NCBI GenBank assembly: GCA_026874595.1
Contig: CM049308.1
Location: forward strand, 25,510,367 to 25,574,366
Source: Sipunculus nudus
Taxonomy: Eukaryota; Annelida; Sipuncula; Golfingiida; Sipunculidae
Length of the DNA: 64,000 bases
Direction: 5' to 3'
Under the pieces are notes generated by a model that had not been told where the DNA came from, ran no database searches, and saw only the letters and a list, made by a program, of their open reading frames with translations. Positions 23,161-33,860 of the stretch are shown here, piece by piece (positions within the stretch are counted from its first letter, which is position 1; every line of letters starts with the position of its first letter). The position numbers were made by a program, and so were the translations under genes.

Positions 23161-23338
23161 ACAGGGAAGTACTTGTGTTATTGTCTGATGCCGGTGATGG
23201 TGGACGCTAGGATGGGTGTGCCAGGATACTTGCCGCTGAGATCATTGATGTCGGACCAGGTGGCATCCTGCAGGAGAATAGGTCTCACTGCATCTCCCGT
23301 CCTCATGCAAGATAAGCTGGACAAAGAGACCATCAGAG
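23161..23338 (+). pseudogene. RecQ-like DEAH/DEAD helicase exon, decayed
   Basis: A pyrimidine tract ending CCCCACAG precedes the exon, and AG|GTAAC ends it. The frame reads TGKYLCYCLMPVM near the start and 'LPLRSLMSDQVASCRRIGLT' in the middle. In RecQ-family helicases the Walker A region reads 'GxGKSLCYQLP' and motif Ia reads '(V/S)SPLxSLMxDQVxxxxxxGI', which is the same order and spacing class. The Walker A serine is replaced by tyrosine and the spacer between motifs is abnormal, so it is unlikely to be functional. Sequence to the right (to about 23740) keeps open frames in changing phases without readable DEAH or motif III, consistent with further decay. A transposon-carried helicase or a dead host paralogue are both possible. 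Confidence 0.5.
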
Positions 23339-24065
23339 GTAACTTTTGTTTGTGAACCTAATGCATGAAAAAGCCACGCTCATATCATTGGCATTACAGG
23401 AAAAACCATCATCCAAAGCAAGAAGCACCGGCCTCTCGCCACTGTGGGAAATGTCAGCTTTACCAGAGCGCGTTTGTTGCCATCGGTGCACCTGGGCCTT
23501 GCAGTCTTATAACGTAGGAGCAGGATATAGCGGGAGCAGTTCTGAACAGAAATGATATGTTTGCTGACGAAGACGATCTTTCAAATAAAAAAAACTGCAA
23601 GCTGCGTATCTCTTGTGGAAGAAGAGCCGCCTTGGAGTGGGAATTAGGTCGCCATTCCTTCGTGTCTTTTGGCAAATCCAAGAAGCTTATCCCTTTGTCG
23701 AGCGAATCTATGAAGGATGGCATCCTGGTCGACTAAACTGCATGAAATGATGTTCATGAATAAATGAACATGTGTCAACAGAGTTTGCCTTTATTACAAA
23801 AAAATGTTTCTCAAACCTTTAGTTTAAACCGTTATCAGTACCCATTATCTTTAACCATCGGACGACGGTAGAGCACCTTTGTGAGTGCCTTGGATAGGAA
23901 AATACTGGTTGCGGGAGCTGGGAGCTCGACTGCCACCATCGAACTTGCCCTTTCTGCGCCGCAGCGTTTAGAACAGGTGATGTCACCTCGCGGTATTAAA
24001 TTATAAAATTTAATGACGGTTCTCTCGCCGTCTACTTTAACTAGTGTATGTGTCTGTGCCCTTAT

Positions 24066-25588
24066 TTAATTACGGTGTTCGCCATATATAAATATATGTA
24101 TACACTCCGCGTACAGCGTCAATATCCTCGGCTGAGAACCCTCCTGTTCCATGTAACGGAGCCCCGACTCAATGCCAGCTATGGCTCCTTTTGCGGTTAC
24201 TTGCTCTGGGGGTTCACTATCCTCATCCGAATTGCTGTCACCTCCATCTGTCGATGTGCAGCTGACCAGTGAGACGATATCAGGCGTTGATAACATGGCC
24301 TCTGTTGGTTCTGCGCTATACCAGGATACATATTCTTCCGCGGTCACATGATCAGCTAGTGGGAGTGCTCGTATGAGGTCACCAAGTTCACTTTCCGCCG
24401 GCGGGGTTTCTGTGTTTTCACTGGACACTTCAGTGTCGCCTGCTAAAATCCGAGTATGCCGCCAGCAGTTGGCGATCGTTGACTGTTTTAAATCGTTCAA
24501 AGCGTCACGGACGAAGTAAATCGCATCCTTTACATTAATGCGCTCCACTGATCCATTTTCATCGAAGTTCTGGACGTACTGTTTCAGCAAGTAACGCTTG
24601 TAATGCACCTTGAAGTTTCTTATCACCCCCGCATCCATGGGCTGTACCTCCGACGTTGTGTTTGGTGGCAGGAACTCGACGCGCACGTAACGTAAATCCA
24701 GATTAGCCACACTATGACTAGGGGCATTATCCACAAGGAGGATGATCTTTCTTTTCTGTAGGCGCATTTTCATCTCAAGCTTCTCCAAAATTTCTTGAAA
24801 GATAACAGCTGTCATCCACGCCTTCTTGTTTGAGTAGTAGTCCACAAAGATCTTTGGGTTGAAGCCGCTGAAGCATCGCGGATTCATCGACTTGTGGATA
24901 ATGACAGGCATCCACTTCTCACTGCCGTCAGCGTTCGCGCATAAGCCAACTGATATTCTGTCCTTGCATCGTTTCGTTCCCTTGAATTTACCAGTCCGCT
25001 AGCTAGGGTCTTGTTTGGTTCCAGCCGGTAAAACAGTCCCGTTTCATCAAAGTTGAAGATGTCCTTCAACTCGTAATCTTTCAGTATGGCTCTCATCTTT
25101 ACGCGGGCATCGGCTGCAGCTGTCAAATCTGCGTTGGCTGACTCTCCGTGTTTATCTCGCAGTGATATCACTCGCCGTTTCTTAAAGTTCCACAACCATC
25201 CACGGGAGTATACTAGGTCTGTGATGTCAAGCGAGTTGCCGATTTCTTTGGCTTTCAAGATCAGGATGTCGTCGCTTATAGCGATGTTATGGGCAGTAGC
25301 ATTGGTGAACCACAAGAATAAGGCATCCTCAAACTTGGCGTGTTTCGGCTGTGTTATCCGTGTCGATTTCTGTTCGGCGCTGGTGACTGTTTCACAGGCT
25401 AACCACTTTTCACTCTGCTTGAGGATGTCCGAGATAGTGGAACGTCCAATTCTCACAGAATACGTTTCCTCTGCATACTTGACAAGATTTTCTTGGGAGC
25501 ATCTAGGGTTGTCTTTCTTAAACTGACATAGAGCCTTCTTAACTGCAACTGTGATCTCTGTACGTTTTCTTTTCGCTGGTCTCTCCAT
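24066..25588 (-). pseudogene. Tigger-type (pogo) transposase with one frameshift
   Basis: The start codon at 25588 opens 'MERPAKRKRTEITVAVKKAL', a CENP-B-type helix-turn-helix, followed by a second DNA-binding domain with 'VYSRGWLWNFKKR'. The DDE_1 catalytic domain shows the expected three acidic positions: IFNFDETGL, ILLVDNAPSH and VQPMDAGVIRNFK. A single-base frame change near 24990, just after 'EPNKTLAS', separates the first part (to about 24991) from the rest, which continues without stops to 24066. The C-terminal tail is acidic and Ser-rich. At roughly 500 residues in total the length is normal for Tigger proteins. Duplicated terminal-repeat-like sequence lies on its 5' side (26048-26236); no left terminus was found. 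Transposase acts in the nucleus to cut and paste its own element at TA sites; this copy is broken. Confidence 0.88.
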
Positions 25589-26047
25589 GATCGCACATGT
25601 AGGTGCGTGAGTAATACAGTGAAATTATGTGTAAATATCTGACAATATCGACAGCAAAAGCGTGATTGAGTACAGCTGAGAACTGAGTAGTAGCGATCTG
25701 ACTGTATGAATGATGGTTTCAATATTTGTTCAGTTTATATAAGATACAGGTGTGCTCACACGAAAACAGCTCAGGTGTCAAAACATGTCACTCCGTACTT
25801 TAATTTCTTTGACATTAAAGATCTTCAAAGAACCAAACAAAATGTCACTATGTTTATGTGGGGACAACGGTTGTTACCATCAAAGTGATACAATAATGTA
25901 ATTAGTGCGGTCAGGTGACAATACCGGGAGGCCAGCGATGTTTGTTTTCCCATCCGTAGTTAATTAGCTGGGCTAGGCATCATCAGCCACGGGGCCGCGC
26001 GTGCCACCTGGGCCGACAACTGACATCAAAGGGAATGGGTTTCAGGT

Positions 26048-26236
26048 CGGATTGTCAAGGCACGTCTGTACGTCGGTATGCTTGTTTGTGTCGGGAAAAG
26101 TAATGTCGGAGTCGGAATCCAAGGCTGTCGGTTTGTCAAGGCTAATTTCTATGGGATCCATTCGTGTTTTACTAAAAAACGTCGGATTGCAAGGTTTCCG
26201 GATTATTAAAGTCCGGATTGTCAAGGCACGTCTGTA
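26048..26236. repeat. Tigger terminal region with duplicated 23-bp end
   Basis: An identical 23-bp sequence, CGGATTGTCAAGG followed by CACGTCTGTA, occurs at 26048-26070 and 26214-26236. Between them lie diverged versions (cGGATTGcAAGG, cGGtTTGTCAAGG). Read on the minus strand the outer copy starts TACAGACGTGCCTTGACAAT, with TA adjoining, which fits a Tc1/pogo-type terminus. It lies about 650 bp upstream of the Tigger transposase start, in the right orientation to be its 5' end. Confidence 0.6.
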
Positions 26237-26239
26237 TAT

Positions 26240-28085
26240 ACACACATAATTCAAATTTGACTTCTTGGAAAAAGGGTGATAATGCAATTTCTGGACCCCA
26301 ATAATGAAAATAAAAAAAAAAAAAAAATCAGCTGTTTTAGCATTAACAGATTATTGTGTACCATTTCCCCATATATGAAATCATGACTTCTACCTATTAC
26401 TCAAGACACTTATACACGTGTAAACTGTTAATTAGCCATTATGAGTGGTATTAGAAAGTGATATAGGCTTCTCACACCAATGAACAGTCCAGAAGCAGTA
26501 AAGTTTAGACGACAACTATCGCCTATTAACGGAGAAAGAACACCAAACTTCACAATCCACACAAAGGTAACAAAATATAACATTGAAATCAATATGTAAT
26601 CGTTCGTTATTTTTATGACAAGTGATATGATAAACTTGCTAGGTAGAAGTTAAGTCTTGGTTAATCCGTAATGGAAAAAAATATTACATCTTTAAGGACC
26701 CACCCACTGGACCAGATATTTCTGTGTAAACCTAGCATTAATTATATTGACAGTTTTGTATTTTCCATTGCAATATTTTATTTGGCACTGATCGACTGAG
26801 AATCACAAAACAAATTGTCTAATGAACTTATATAAACATTTATTGATTTATTACTAATTAGAAGATATATGCACACCTATCTCCAAACGTTATGATTAGT
26901 GAGAAGCATATAACCAAATTTATCGGTTTTCAGTCAACAGTCGGATGAAAAACGTTCAAGGATCATGTTATTAAAAAAGTCATGGAGAATATAGTATGGC
27001 ACAGCATACGAAAATGTACTCACGAAAAAAGAGGCATACAGGCATATCAGGTAAGATATGATAACAAGCCAAGCAGTGAATGCATACGTATATAACAAGC
27101 CAAGCAGTAAATGCCTATGTATATATCTGTAAAAAAATCACATCTATTTAAACTGCTGCTTTTATAGGTCACATTCTGAAAATAAAAGCATTTATTTAGT
27201 AAGAAGTTTAGATGTTTTGTGCCATATAATATTCAGCTGGCCATCTGGAAGGATGATAGAAATTTAAGATCTGTTCACCTCACCAAAACAGAAATTAAGC
27301 GGAGCTGGAAACATGAGCCGAATTCCCTGCATACAAGCTAATTTATTAAAATAGTTTTAGCTCACTTAACATCAGGCGATTAACTATTTATGTGATATAA
27401 CATAATTTAAAAATATGTTGCTCAGTGAACCCTATGTGAATTCTCCAACCAAACCGAAAACCTGTTCACTGTTACCTCGTTTCTTCGAGAAATGAAGGAA
27501 ATATATCCTCCATGTAGATAATCCTCTGCCTTTCTACATAGATTTAATCCAGTGTATTGGCTAGCCCATTGTGAAATTAACGAAGTCGTGAATGGAACGT
27601 GCGCATTGTGGGAGTGCCAGAAAATGCCCCAGGAGAAAACCTGGTTGATTTGTGGCTACATTTATTTGGGAAATCAAGCTGTTACAGGCAGATGGAAATG
27701 AGACAAATGGGAATAAAAAAAAAACCTTCATTAGTCTATTCATGTATGTAGTTTAATTTCATTTATGAACAATTAAATAAGTGTTTTATAAACTTATAAG
27801 CATATAAAAAAGATTTGTGATTCTAACAGCTGCAGTATAAATTTTTACAATGTAGATTTTTCCAAGTAGTGTATCATGGTTAATTATGTCGAAAACTTTC
27901 GGTTAATCAAGGAATACGCTGAAGGCGCTTTCTATTTCGTTATTTATTGTATCAGCTTTTGTTTCTTTTGTATAGACACTGGCATTGGTGCAGCAAATAC
28001 CGTCATATTTTTTTTCGTGTCATGGATACTAAATTTTTTCTTTCAAATATTTCTGTGCATGGAGAACAAGTAATCAAAGCTCGTT
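26240..28085. other. Gene-free AT-rich stretch
   Basis: Only a short direct duplication of about 45 bp ('aacaagccaagcagt(g/a)aatgc') at 27063-27125 stands out. No gene or element is recognised. Confidence 0.5.
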
Positions 28086-28185
28086 TAGGTCAACAGCACC
28101 ACCTGTGACACTGAAACGAACAAGCTGGGTCCTGAGATGGTTGTACATTTCAATGCCCTGGATGTAAATATCACACATATCGTTC
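28085..28185 (-). repeat. Short dispersed repeat with conserved frame (copy 2 of 3)
   Basis: On the minus strand the frame reads 'WNDMCDIYIQGIEMYNHL' and then 'TQLVRFSVTGG'. The copy at 46850-46965 reads 'WNDLRDALCNQGIEMN' and 'SELVSFSVTAG', so the similarity extends over about 35 codons. No stop occurs within the matched block. Confidence 0.5.
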
Positions 28186-28189
28186 CATG

Positions 28190-30225
28190 AGCCATGATAT
28201 ACAAACACATGCACACAAAGCCCCGAACTTAACCTGTGAGATTGACCGTCAAATACAATTTAGTTCATTATATAAAAACATTTTGTCCAAGAAAATGACA
28301 AACATTTAAAAAAAGCTTTGTGATATCGCAGCTGCCACACCTATTGATTTACCCCTTTAAAAACAAAATCGACTCCAAAATTGGGAAATTTGCATGTAAT
28401 CGACAGGGTTTCAGAAAAGGTGAACAATGTTGCCTCTCTCACAAAATGGTGACTTCAGCATTAATAACTACTGTGAATAAAAGGTTTCATATGGACTGTC
28501 CCAGAGAATTCACCAAAATTACTAAACGTACATTTCCCCGAAGGATGCTTATCCAATTATTTTCCGTGTGAAAGTCAAAACAAGACTTTCACAAATTTAA
28601 AAAGTTTGATCTGAGCTACGGCGGTGACATGGTGTGATCAGTCTGTTGGTGACATCATGTAGCATCTGGTTTTTCCTGAAATCTCAACTAGGGTGATTTT
28701 CTGAAATGAAGATGAATTGGCATATTCAGCGAAAAAAAGTAATAAATAATATTCTATTTCTCAACAAATTATGTTAATGGTTTAGAATGTGCGAGATGAG
28801 AAATACAACTGTGTAGTTTAATTATTTGCATATGCTAAGGTATGAACGTACCACTGGCTCAGGGTCTATTTACTGAGGTATATGTGCGAGACATCAACAC
28901 CTAGTTGCCTGACAACAACGTCCTGTTTTTTTTTATTGTTATTAATATACAGACTGTTCGCAACAGAAAACAATACTTCTACTGTTTTAGGAACATAAGG
29001 CTTGAAACTATATGTAAACCAATTGGTTGCCCATAAGCGGTAAAAGATGCATAAACAAATCCGTTAACATGATGAACTATTTAGTGTGCACGACTTGCGA
29101 TGTAACTATCCATGCGTATATCCCGATGGCTTGTCGGTCTGCCTTGATTTAACTCTATACCCGTTTAGGTTCGTACATAGTAACTGTGGCCCACTCTATG
29201 GTATCATTAATTAATTTTTCTATATAATATACTGTATGTCATAAGCCTTCTTAAGAGAAATTCCATTATTACGTCCCAGGTGGCACAGTGATTGTTAGTG
29301 TGCCTATGCAGATTGTCAAAGTAATGTTCTATCAAATTGAGAAGAGCAGCTAATAAATAAATAGAATGATATAAAATAATAAAATACCTTATTATGCATG
29401 CGGAGTAGCTTGGTAATTCATGCGCAATGGAATAACTTAATATAAACGAGTAAAAATAAATCGCGTACACGATGTATTGGCTCTTTGTTTCCAAAACCGG
29501 AAATGTGTTTTCCAAGGCCTGGATCTCTCTCTCGTCAAAATCAGTTATAAAATAGGACGGTAGCCAGTCGAAATTTCATTCATTTCAAACCTGCAGTTCG
29601 GAGGATATTGAATTTGCCGGCAGGGGTTGTAACCTCGGTGTTTGATGAAGTCCACACATGCTTTTCCTGATGTGTATTGTATATGTAAAAATATTATAAA
29701 AATAAAGTTTTATTATCAAAGAATCCACAATCAATTTTGAATGAAACCACTCCCATTATTCTGCAAAACCATCGACTTTACACAAGTTACAATTACACAG
29801 ACAAGCACATTACACTATACAAAGAACTGCAATGTTTGATATTTATACTAAATACATAAGCCAACCTGTCGGCCTGAATATCCGCATATATATTTACATA
29901 TTATGAATATATTTTGTCTGTATTTACATACTACAAGTATATGTATCTGTTTATATAGATATTAGGAGCACATAAAATCTGCTGTTTGAAATCAGTCATG
30001 TAAGACAGTGTTGCTCCTTGGGATGAAAAGCAGAGGGACATTGGGCCCCTTAAAGTAACTTCTGGGGCACACGTGATAATAAAGTGGGGGACACAGTATT
30101 CGACGGAATTGTTTAGAGCATCTGAGAATGCAGTATGTTTAAGGCATTTGGAAATGAATAAAACATATATTTGTAAACTGTTAACTGTTTTCTTTATGCA
30201 GAACAGCATACAAAAGTAGATTTAG
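28190..30225. other. Gene-free AT-rich stretch
   Basis: No gene, RNA or repeat could be supported. The open frames present are short and of unbiased composition. Confidence 0.5.
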
Positions 30226-30230
30226 TCATA

Positions 30231-32820
30231 TTACACGAACACTTTTCTATCTTTTGCTCTTCTCCAAATAGTTAACGCATTTGCAAAGTCAAAGTATTTT
30301 ATCTGAGGTCCATTCAAGCAAACTATCATAAAGTCTTTTGGGTGTTTCTCTCCCAGCCTGTTTCGTTTGATGGTTTTTATATTGTTTTGTAGACTGAAGC
30401 CACGTTCACACGTGGCAGTTTGAAGAGGAAAAACCATGGCCATTTTTACAAGTTTTAAGAGATTTGGAAACTGATATGTGTGTCCATCCTGCACTATCTG
30501 CCAGAGACTTTTCATCTGCTTAGTAGGATACACAAACTTGTGACTATGAACAAGGTGTTTCACCATCTGCCATTCTTGTTTGGTTTCAGTTGGATCAACG
30601 TTTGGTCCCACACCAATTTCTTCCCCGTCAACAGCCACTGTTTTGCTTTGACCAAAGTGTTCTAGGAGAACATCAATTTCTTTCTCTCCATGTGCCATGA
30701 TATCAGATGCAGAGACAAAGGGAAGCCCTCTTAAGGCTAGAACTTCTGCAGCAGATGCCAGGGAAAGCGTCTCACTTGGAAATCTAGCATTAGTGTTCTC
30801 TTTCAGCTTGGATACAAATGCCTTACTTCCTGTCTCAAACTGTGCCTCCTGTTGTGCATTCTTTGTTATGGCAATGTCTTTGTAGAAATATCTACCACGT
30901 CCATCTTGTGAGAGGTCTTTATCCAGGGTTTGTACAGAGCAATCTTCTTGCATCATTACATCAAGTTCATGCAAAGTCATCCTTGCACTTGGCCCAATCA
31001 TGGATATGTCTAAATCTTCTTGCTGAAATTTCAGGTTGAGCCTTGTGACAACAGGTATAATACCCATGAGGAAGTGTTTCATAGCAAGAAAGGAATACTG
31101 GGTCAAGGCTTTCATTAATCCCTTGGCCTTTGGATCCTTGGCTGCAGTGAAGGTCTGCACCAGTGCCTCCCAGCACTGGAAAATTGCCCTCAAGGAATCA
31201 TAAAATGCGAACCATCTAACTTGATGAATTTCCTTTATCTTCAGTTCTTGAGCATTCAAAACTTGTTGGATTTCTTTCAGTTTGTCACAACGTACAGAGG
31301 AAGCCTTAAAGTAGTAGTACACCGATGTCAGAGTTTCTTTGTATTTTGTCATCAGTGGAACCTGAAAAATCAGTATCAAGATTTAGAATAATTAACATGT
31401 ATTTAGTGATAGTTTAAATATAAAAATAATAAATTTAAAGGAAAGGCTGTGATACAGCTTTAGGAAAGTGCATCTTAATTGGTTTAATAATAATTATGTT
31501 ATTTAAAATATCCATATTGCTAGATTTCTCAGACTCTGTACCTGTGGTGTTAATACTTAGAATAATAAATTAAAACTTCCAGTTAAATAATTCTGAAGAA
31601 AAAAATGAAAAGCTTTCTGTGATAAACTGTACAGTACTGGTAAAGTATTCTATGATAAACAATAAATATTTATTAATAAAGTATCCGGTGATAAAAATTA
31701 CTAGTCAGGTATTGTGATATTTATTTATAAAGTACCCTGTGATAAAATTTACTAGTCAACTCAAGTATTCTGTGATAATATTTATTCATAAAGTATCCTG
31801 TGATAAAATTCTCTAGTCAAGTATTCTGTGATAATATTAAACAATAAAGTAATTAGTACCATGTGATAAAATTTTAATGACTAGTAAAATATCATGATAT
31901 GAAATATTAATCATGTCATATAAAAGTAAATAATAAACATATTTACATGTTCAGCTGCTTGTTCTGTGCATAATGCAAGTTTGTGTGCTGAGCAGTGGAA
32001 CTGTAGTAGGTAGGGATTGACTCTTCTCAGCTGAACACCAACACCATTCCTGCATCCCATCATTGTGGTCGCACCATCAGTTCCTAATGACATGCATTTC
32101 TTCATGTCTATTCTAGCTTTATCATATATGTTCAACAACTTTTGCGTTATTCCATTGGCTGTTTTATCAGAAATGTCGTAGTCTCCCAAGAAAAAGGTTT
32201 CAACGTTGAGATTTTCTGATACGACTCGAGCAAAGACAATAATATTGCCTGTTGTTGAAATGTCAGTTGTCTCGTCACACATTATAGACAGAAAATCACA
32301 TGCTGTGATTTTATCAGAAACTGTTAAGTCAATGGCTGCACTAATTGCCTCCAGCAGTCCTTCGGCTGTTTTTCTTGACCTCTATCCATCCCCGAGTGCT
32401 GATATGTCACAACCATTAAGTTCCATTAATTCAATAATAGAAGGATACTGGGTGATTGGCAGTTGACTCTCTGCAATGTAGTACATCGTTCTCATCAGTT
32501 TTACAATTGCCTCTTCCTTCAACCCAATGGTTTTGTTGATCACAGTGGACATGAACCGTTTTTTTTTTAAGAGCTATGACAGCACGTCGGTGATCAGATG
32601 AATTTTCGTGGCGATTTAATGTGCTTGTTCTAAAATTTGTACATCCTTGGTTACTGAATGGATTTGAAATACTAAGCCCAAGGTTTGAATCCTTACATGT
32701 CATCACATGTAAAACACGGTCAAACTGAAACCAAGGACATTTTGTTTTCCGTTCATCTTTAAATGTTCGCTCGCGTCTTGGTTTCTTTCGCTCACAACTG
32801 TCAGTAGGCCTACTAGTCCT
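30231..32820 (-). pseudogene. hAT transposase of the ZNF862/TTF-zinc-finger type, two exons, defective
   Basis: Exon 1 begins around 32820 with a basic stretch and a TTF-type zinc finger (KCPWFQ, then 'GCTNFRTSTLNRHENSSDH'; one expected Cys is Ser in 'MTCKDS'). After an A run near 32570 the frame shifts, then continues through 'ESQLPITQYPSIIELME', a TAG at about 32382, and the catalytic blocks IMCDETTDIS and LGTDGATTMMG, followed by FHCSAHKLAL. The donor GTAAAT follows 31947 and the acceptor TTTTTCAG precedes 31361, both phase 0. Exon 2 runs open to the stop at 30231 and carries 'VRWFAFYDSLRAI' and the dimerisation region (FPLQTATCERGFS, then NRLGEKHP). Only the A-run frameshift and the TAG spoil it, so inactivation is recent. 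Ends and target duplication were not found. Confidence 0.85.
31362..31946 (-). other. Intron of the hAT transposase, with a degenerate minisatellite
   Basis: The intron is bounded by GTAAAT and TTTTTCAG on the minus strand. Between about 31600 and 31890 it contains repeated 'agtattctgtgataaaa' and 'ctagtcaagta' phrases spaced about 45-60 bp apart, a decayed tandem repeat. Confidence 0.6.
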
Positions 32821-33041
32821 ACCAATCTTGGAACACTGCCGACATCATGATCACCCCGATCAGGCCCCGCACTGTCGTAGTTTGCTGTTTCACCATTGTC
32901 TGACACAGTATCAGAGCATGCACCGTCATCGTCGATCTGTTTACGGGTAAAAAATGTAGTAATTCTCTGTTGTTTGCGTTTATTAACTTAAGTGAATAAC
33001 TAGGATTCCATAACATTCAGGCATTTAAGAATTTTGTCGAA

Positions 33042-33150
33042 TTAGCAAAGCTGACAAAACCAGTTGTCTGTTTTGTATTTCCTCTTGAAATCTGCACATT
33101 TCAGATGTACCCAATTTGGACATGAATAACAAACTAAACTAATGACTCCA
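33042..33150 (-). pseudogene. C-terminal half of a PHD finger
   Basis: The frame reads LVCYSCPNWVHLKCADF and ends DNWFCQLC followed by a stop. C-x2-C-x4-H-x2-C and a final W-F-C-x2-C are the second half of a PHD zinc finger, and ending a protein exactly at the last Cys is common in transposases that carry a C-terminal PHD. The first Cys pair is not readable upstream, so the finger is incomplete. It may be the 3' end of a lost jerky/pogo-PHD element like the one at 49202-52963. PHD fingers of host genes usually bind histone tails; here I infer only a relic. Confidence 0.6.
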
Positions 33151-33159
33151 TGATCAAGG

Positions 33160-33725
33160 GGCATAAAAAAGATGCTACATGCCAATCTAACAGTATAACG
33201 GATGTCGCTTGCGCTCGAAGTGCAGTTATGCAATATGAATGAGCCATACCCAAAAATCTTTAATTAGAAATACCGAGCCCCCTAACCGAACAAAATAATC
33301 AAAAGCGACAATACGTACAGGCATATATCCATAAAAAGTGCTTTCGTGCAAATTGAGGCGTTCATGGTAATACACACCGGGATATTGTTCATATGAGACA
33401 GCCTGACTGTGATGTTTGTTATCTGTTGTTATTTCCCCTCGCTAAATTTCAGTATTGTATGCTTTTTGAATGTTTACTGAGCGTTGTGAGTGGTAGTAGG
33501 TAGTGGAGGTTGGGGTGATTCAAACATATGTTTTAGAATGTCTTTTTGGGGGTTACCATGAACGCCTAAAAAAACTGGAAAACATTTGCCATACTGCTGC
33601 AAGTCTATAGAAATACAGTTACCGGTAATAACACTGGAGAGAGAAATGCTATACTTTTTTATTACTGAATACAAATAAAAAAAAATGAACATTGCAGAAA
33701 AATATTTCTTTGTTTATTAATCAGC
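33160..33725. other. Gene-free stretch
   Basis: No recognisable feature. Confidence 0.4.
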
Positions 33726-33860
33726 TGAAAATTCATTTAACATGCGCCTCTCCTTTTCCTCTTTCCATTTCCTTTTCATGGCCAGTCCCATATCCCTTCT
33801 ATGGTGGCAAATGTACGTTTTCTTGGCCATAAATACAAATAGGACACAATCAAACTGCAG
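33726..33860 (-). CDS. Candidate terminal exon with charged C-terminus (unrecognised)
   Basis: On the minus strand, after CCTGCAG a frame reads 'FDCVLFVFMAKKTYICHH', then 'MKRKWKEEKERRMLNEFSAD' and two stop codons, followed within about 10 bases by AATAAA. Acceptor, charged helical tail, stop and polyadenylation signal in that order suggest a last exon. There is no family match and no upstream exon was identified. Confidence 0.28.

Noticed and set aside
23880-23905. 'gtgagtgccttggatagg' as the left terminal repeat of the Tigger element
   Set aside because: Only GTGCCTTG-like similarity, no CAG start and no adjoining TA.
24048-25526. Plus-strand frames opposite the Tigger transposase
   Set aside because: Antisense shadows of a strongly supported coding sequence on the minus strand.
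30006-33640. CAGTGTTGCTCC (30006) and an inverted CAGTGTTATTACC (about 33637) as terminal repeats of the hAT element
   Set aside because: Only the first seven bases match well, and the flanking 8-mers (atgtaaga and gagagaga) do not form a target duplication.
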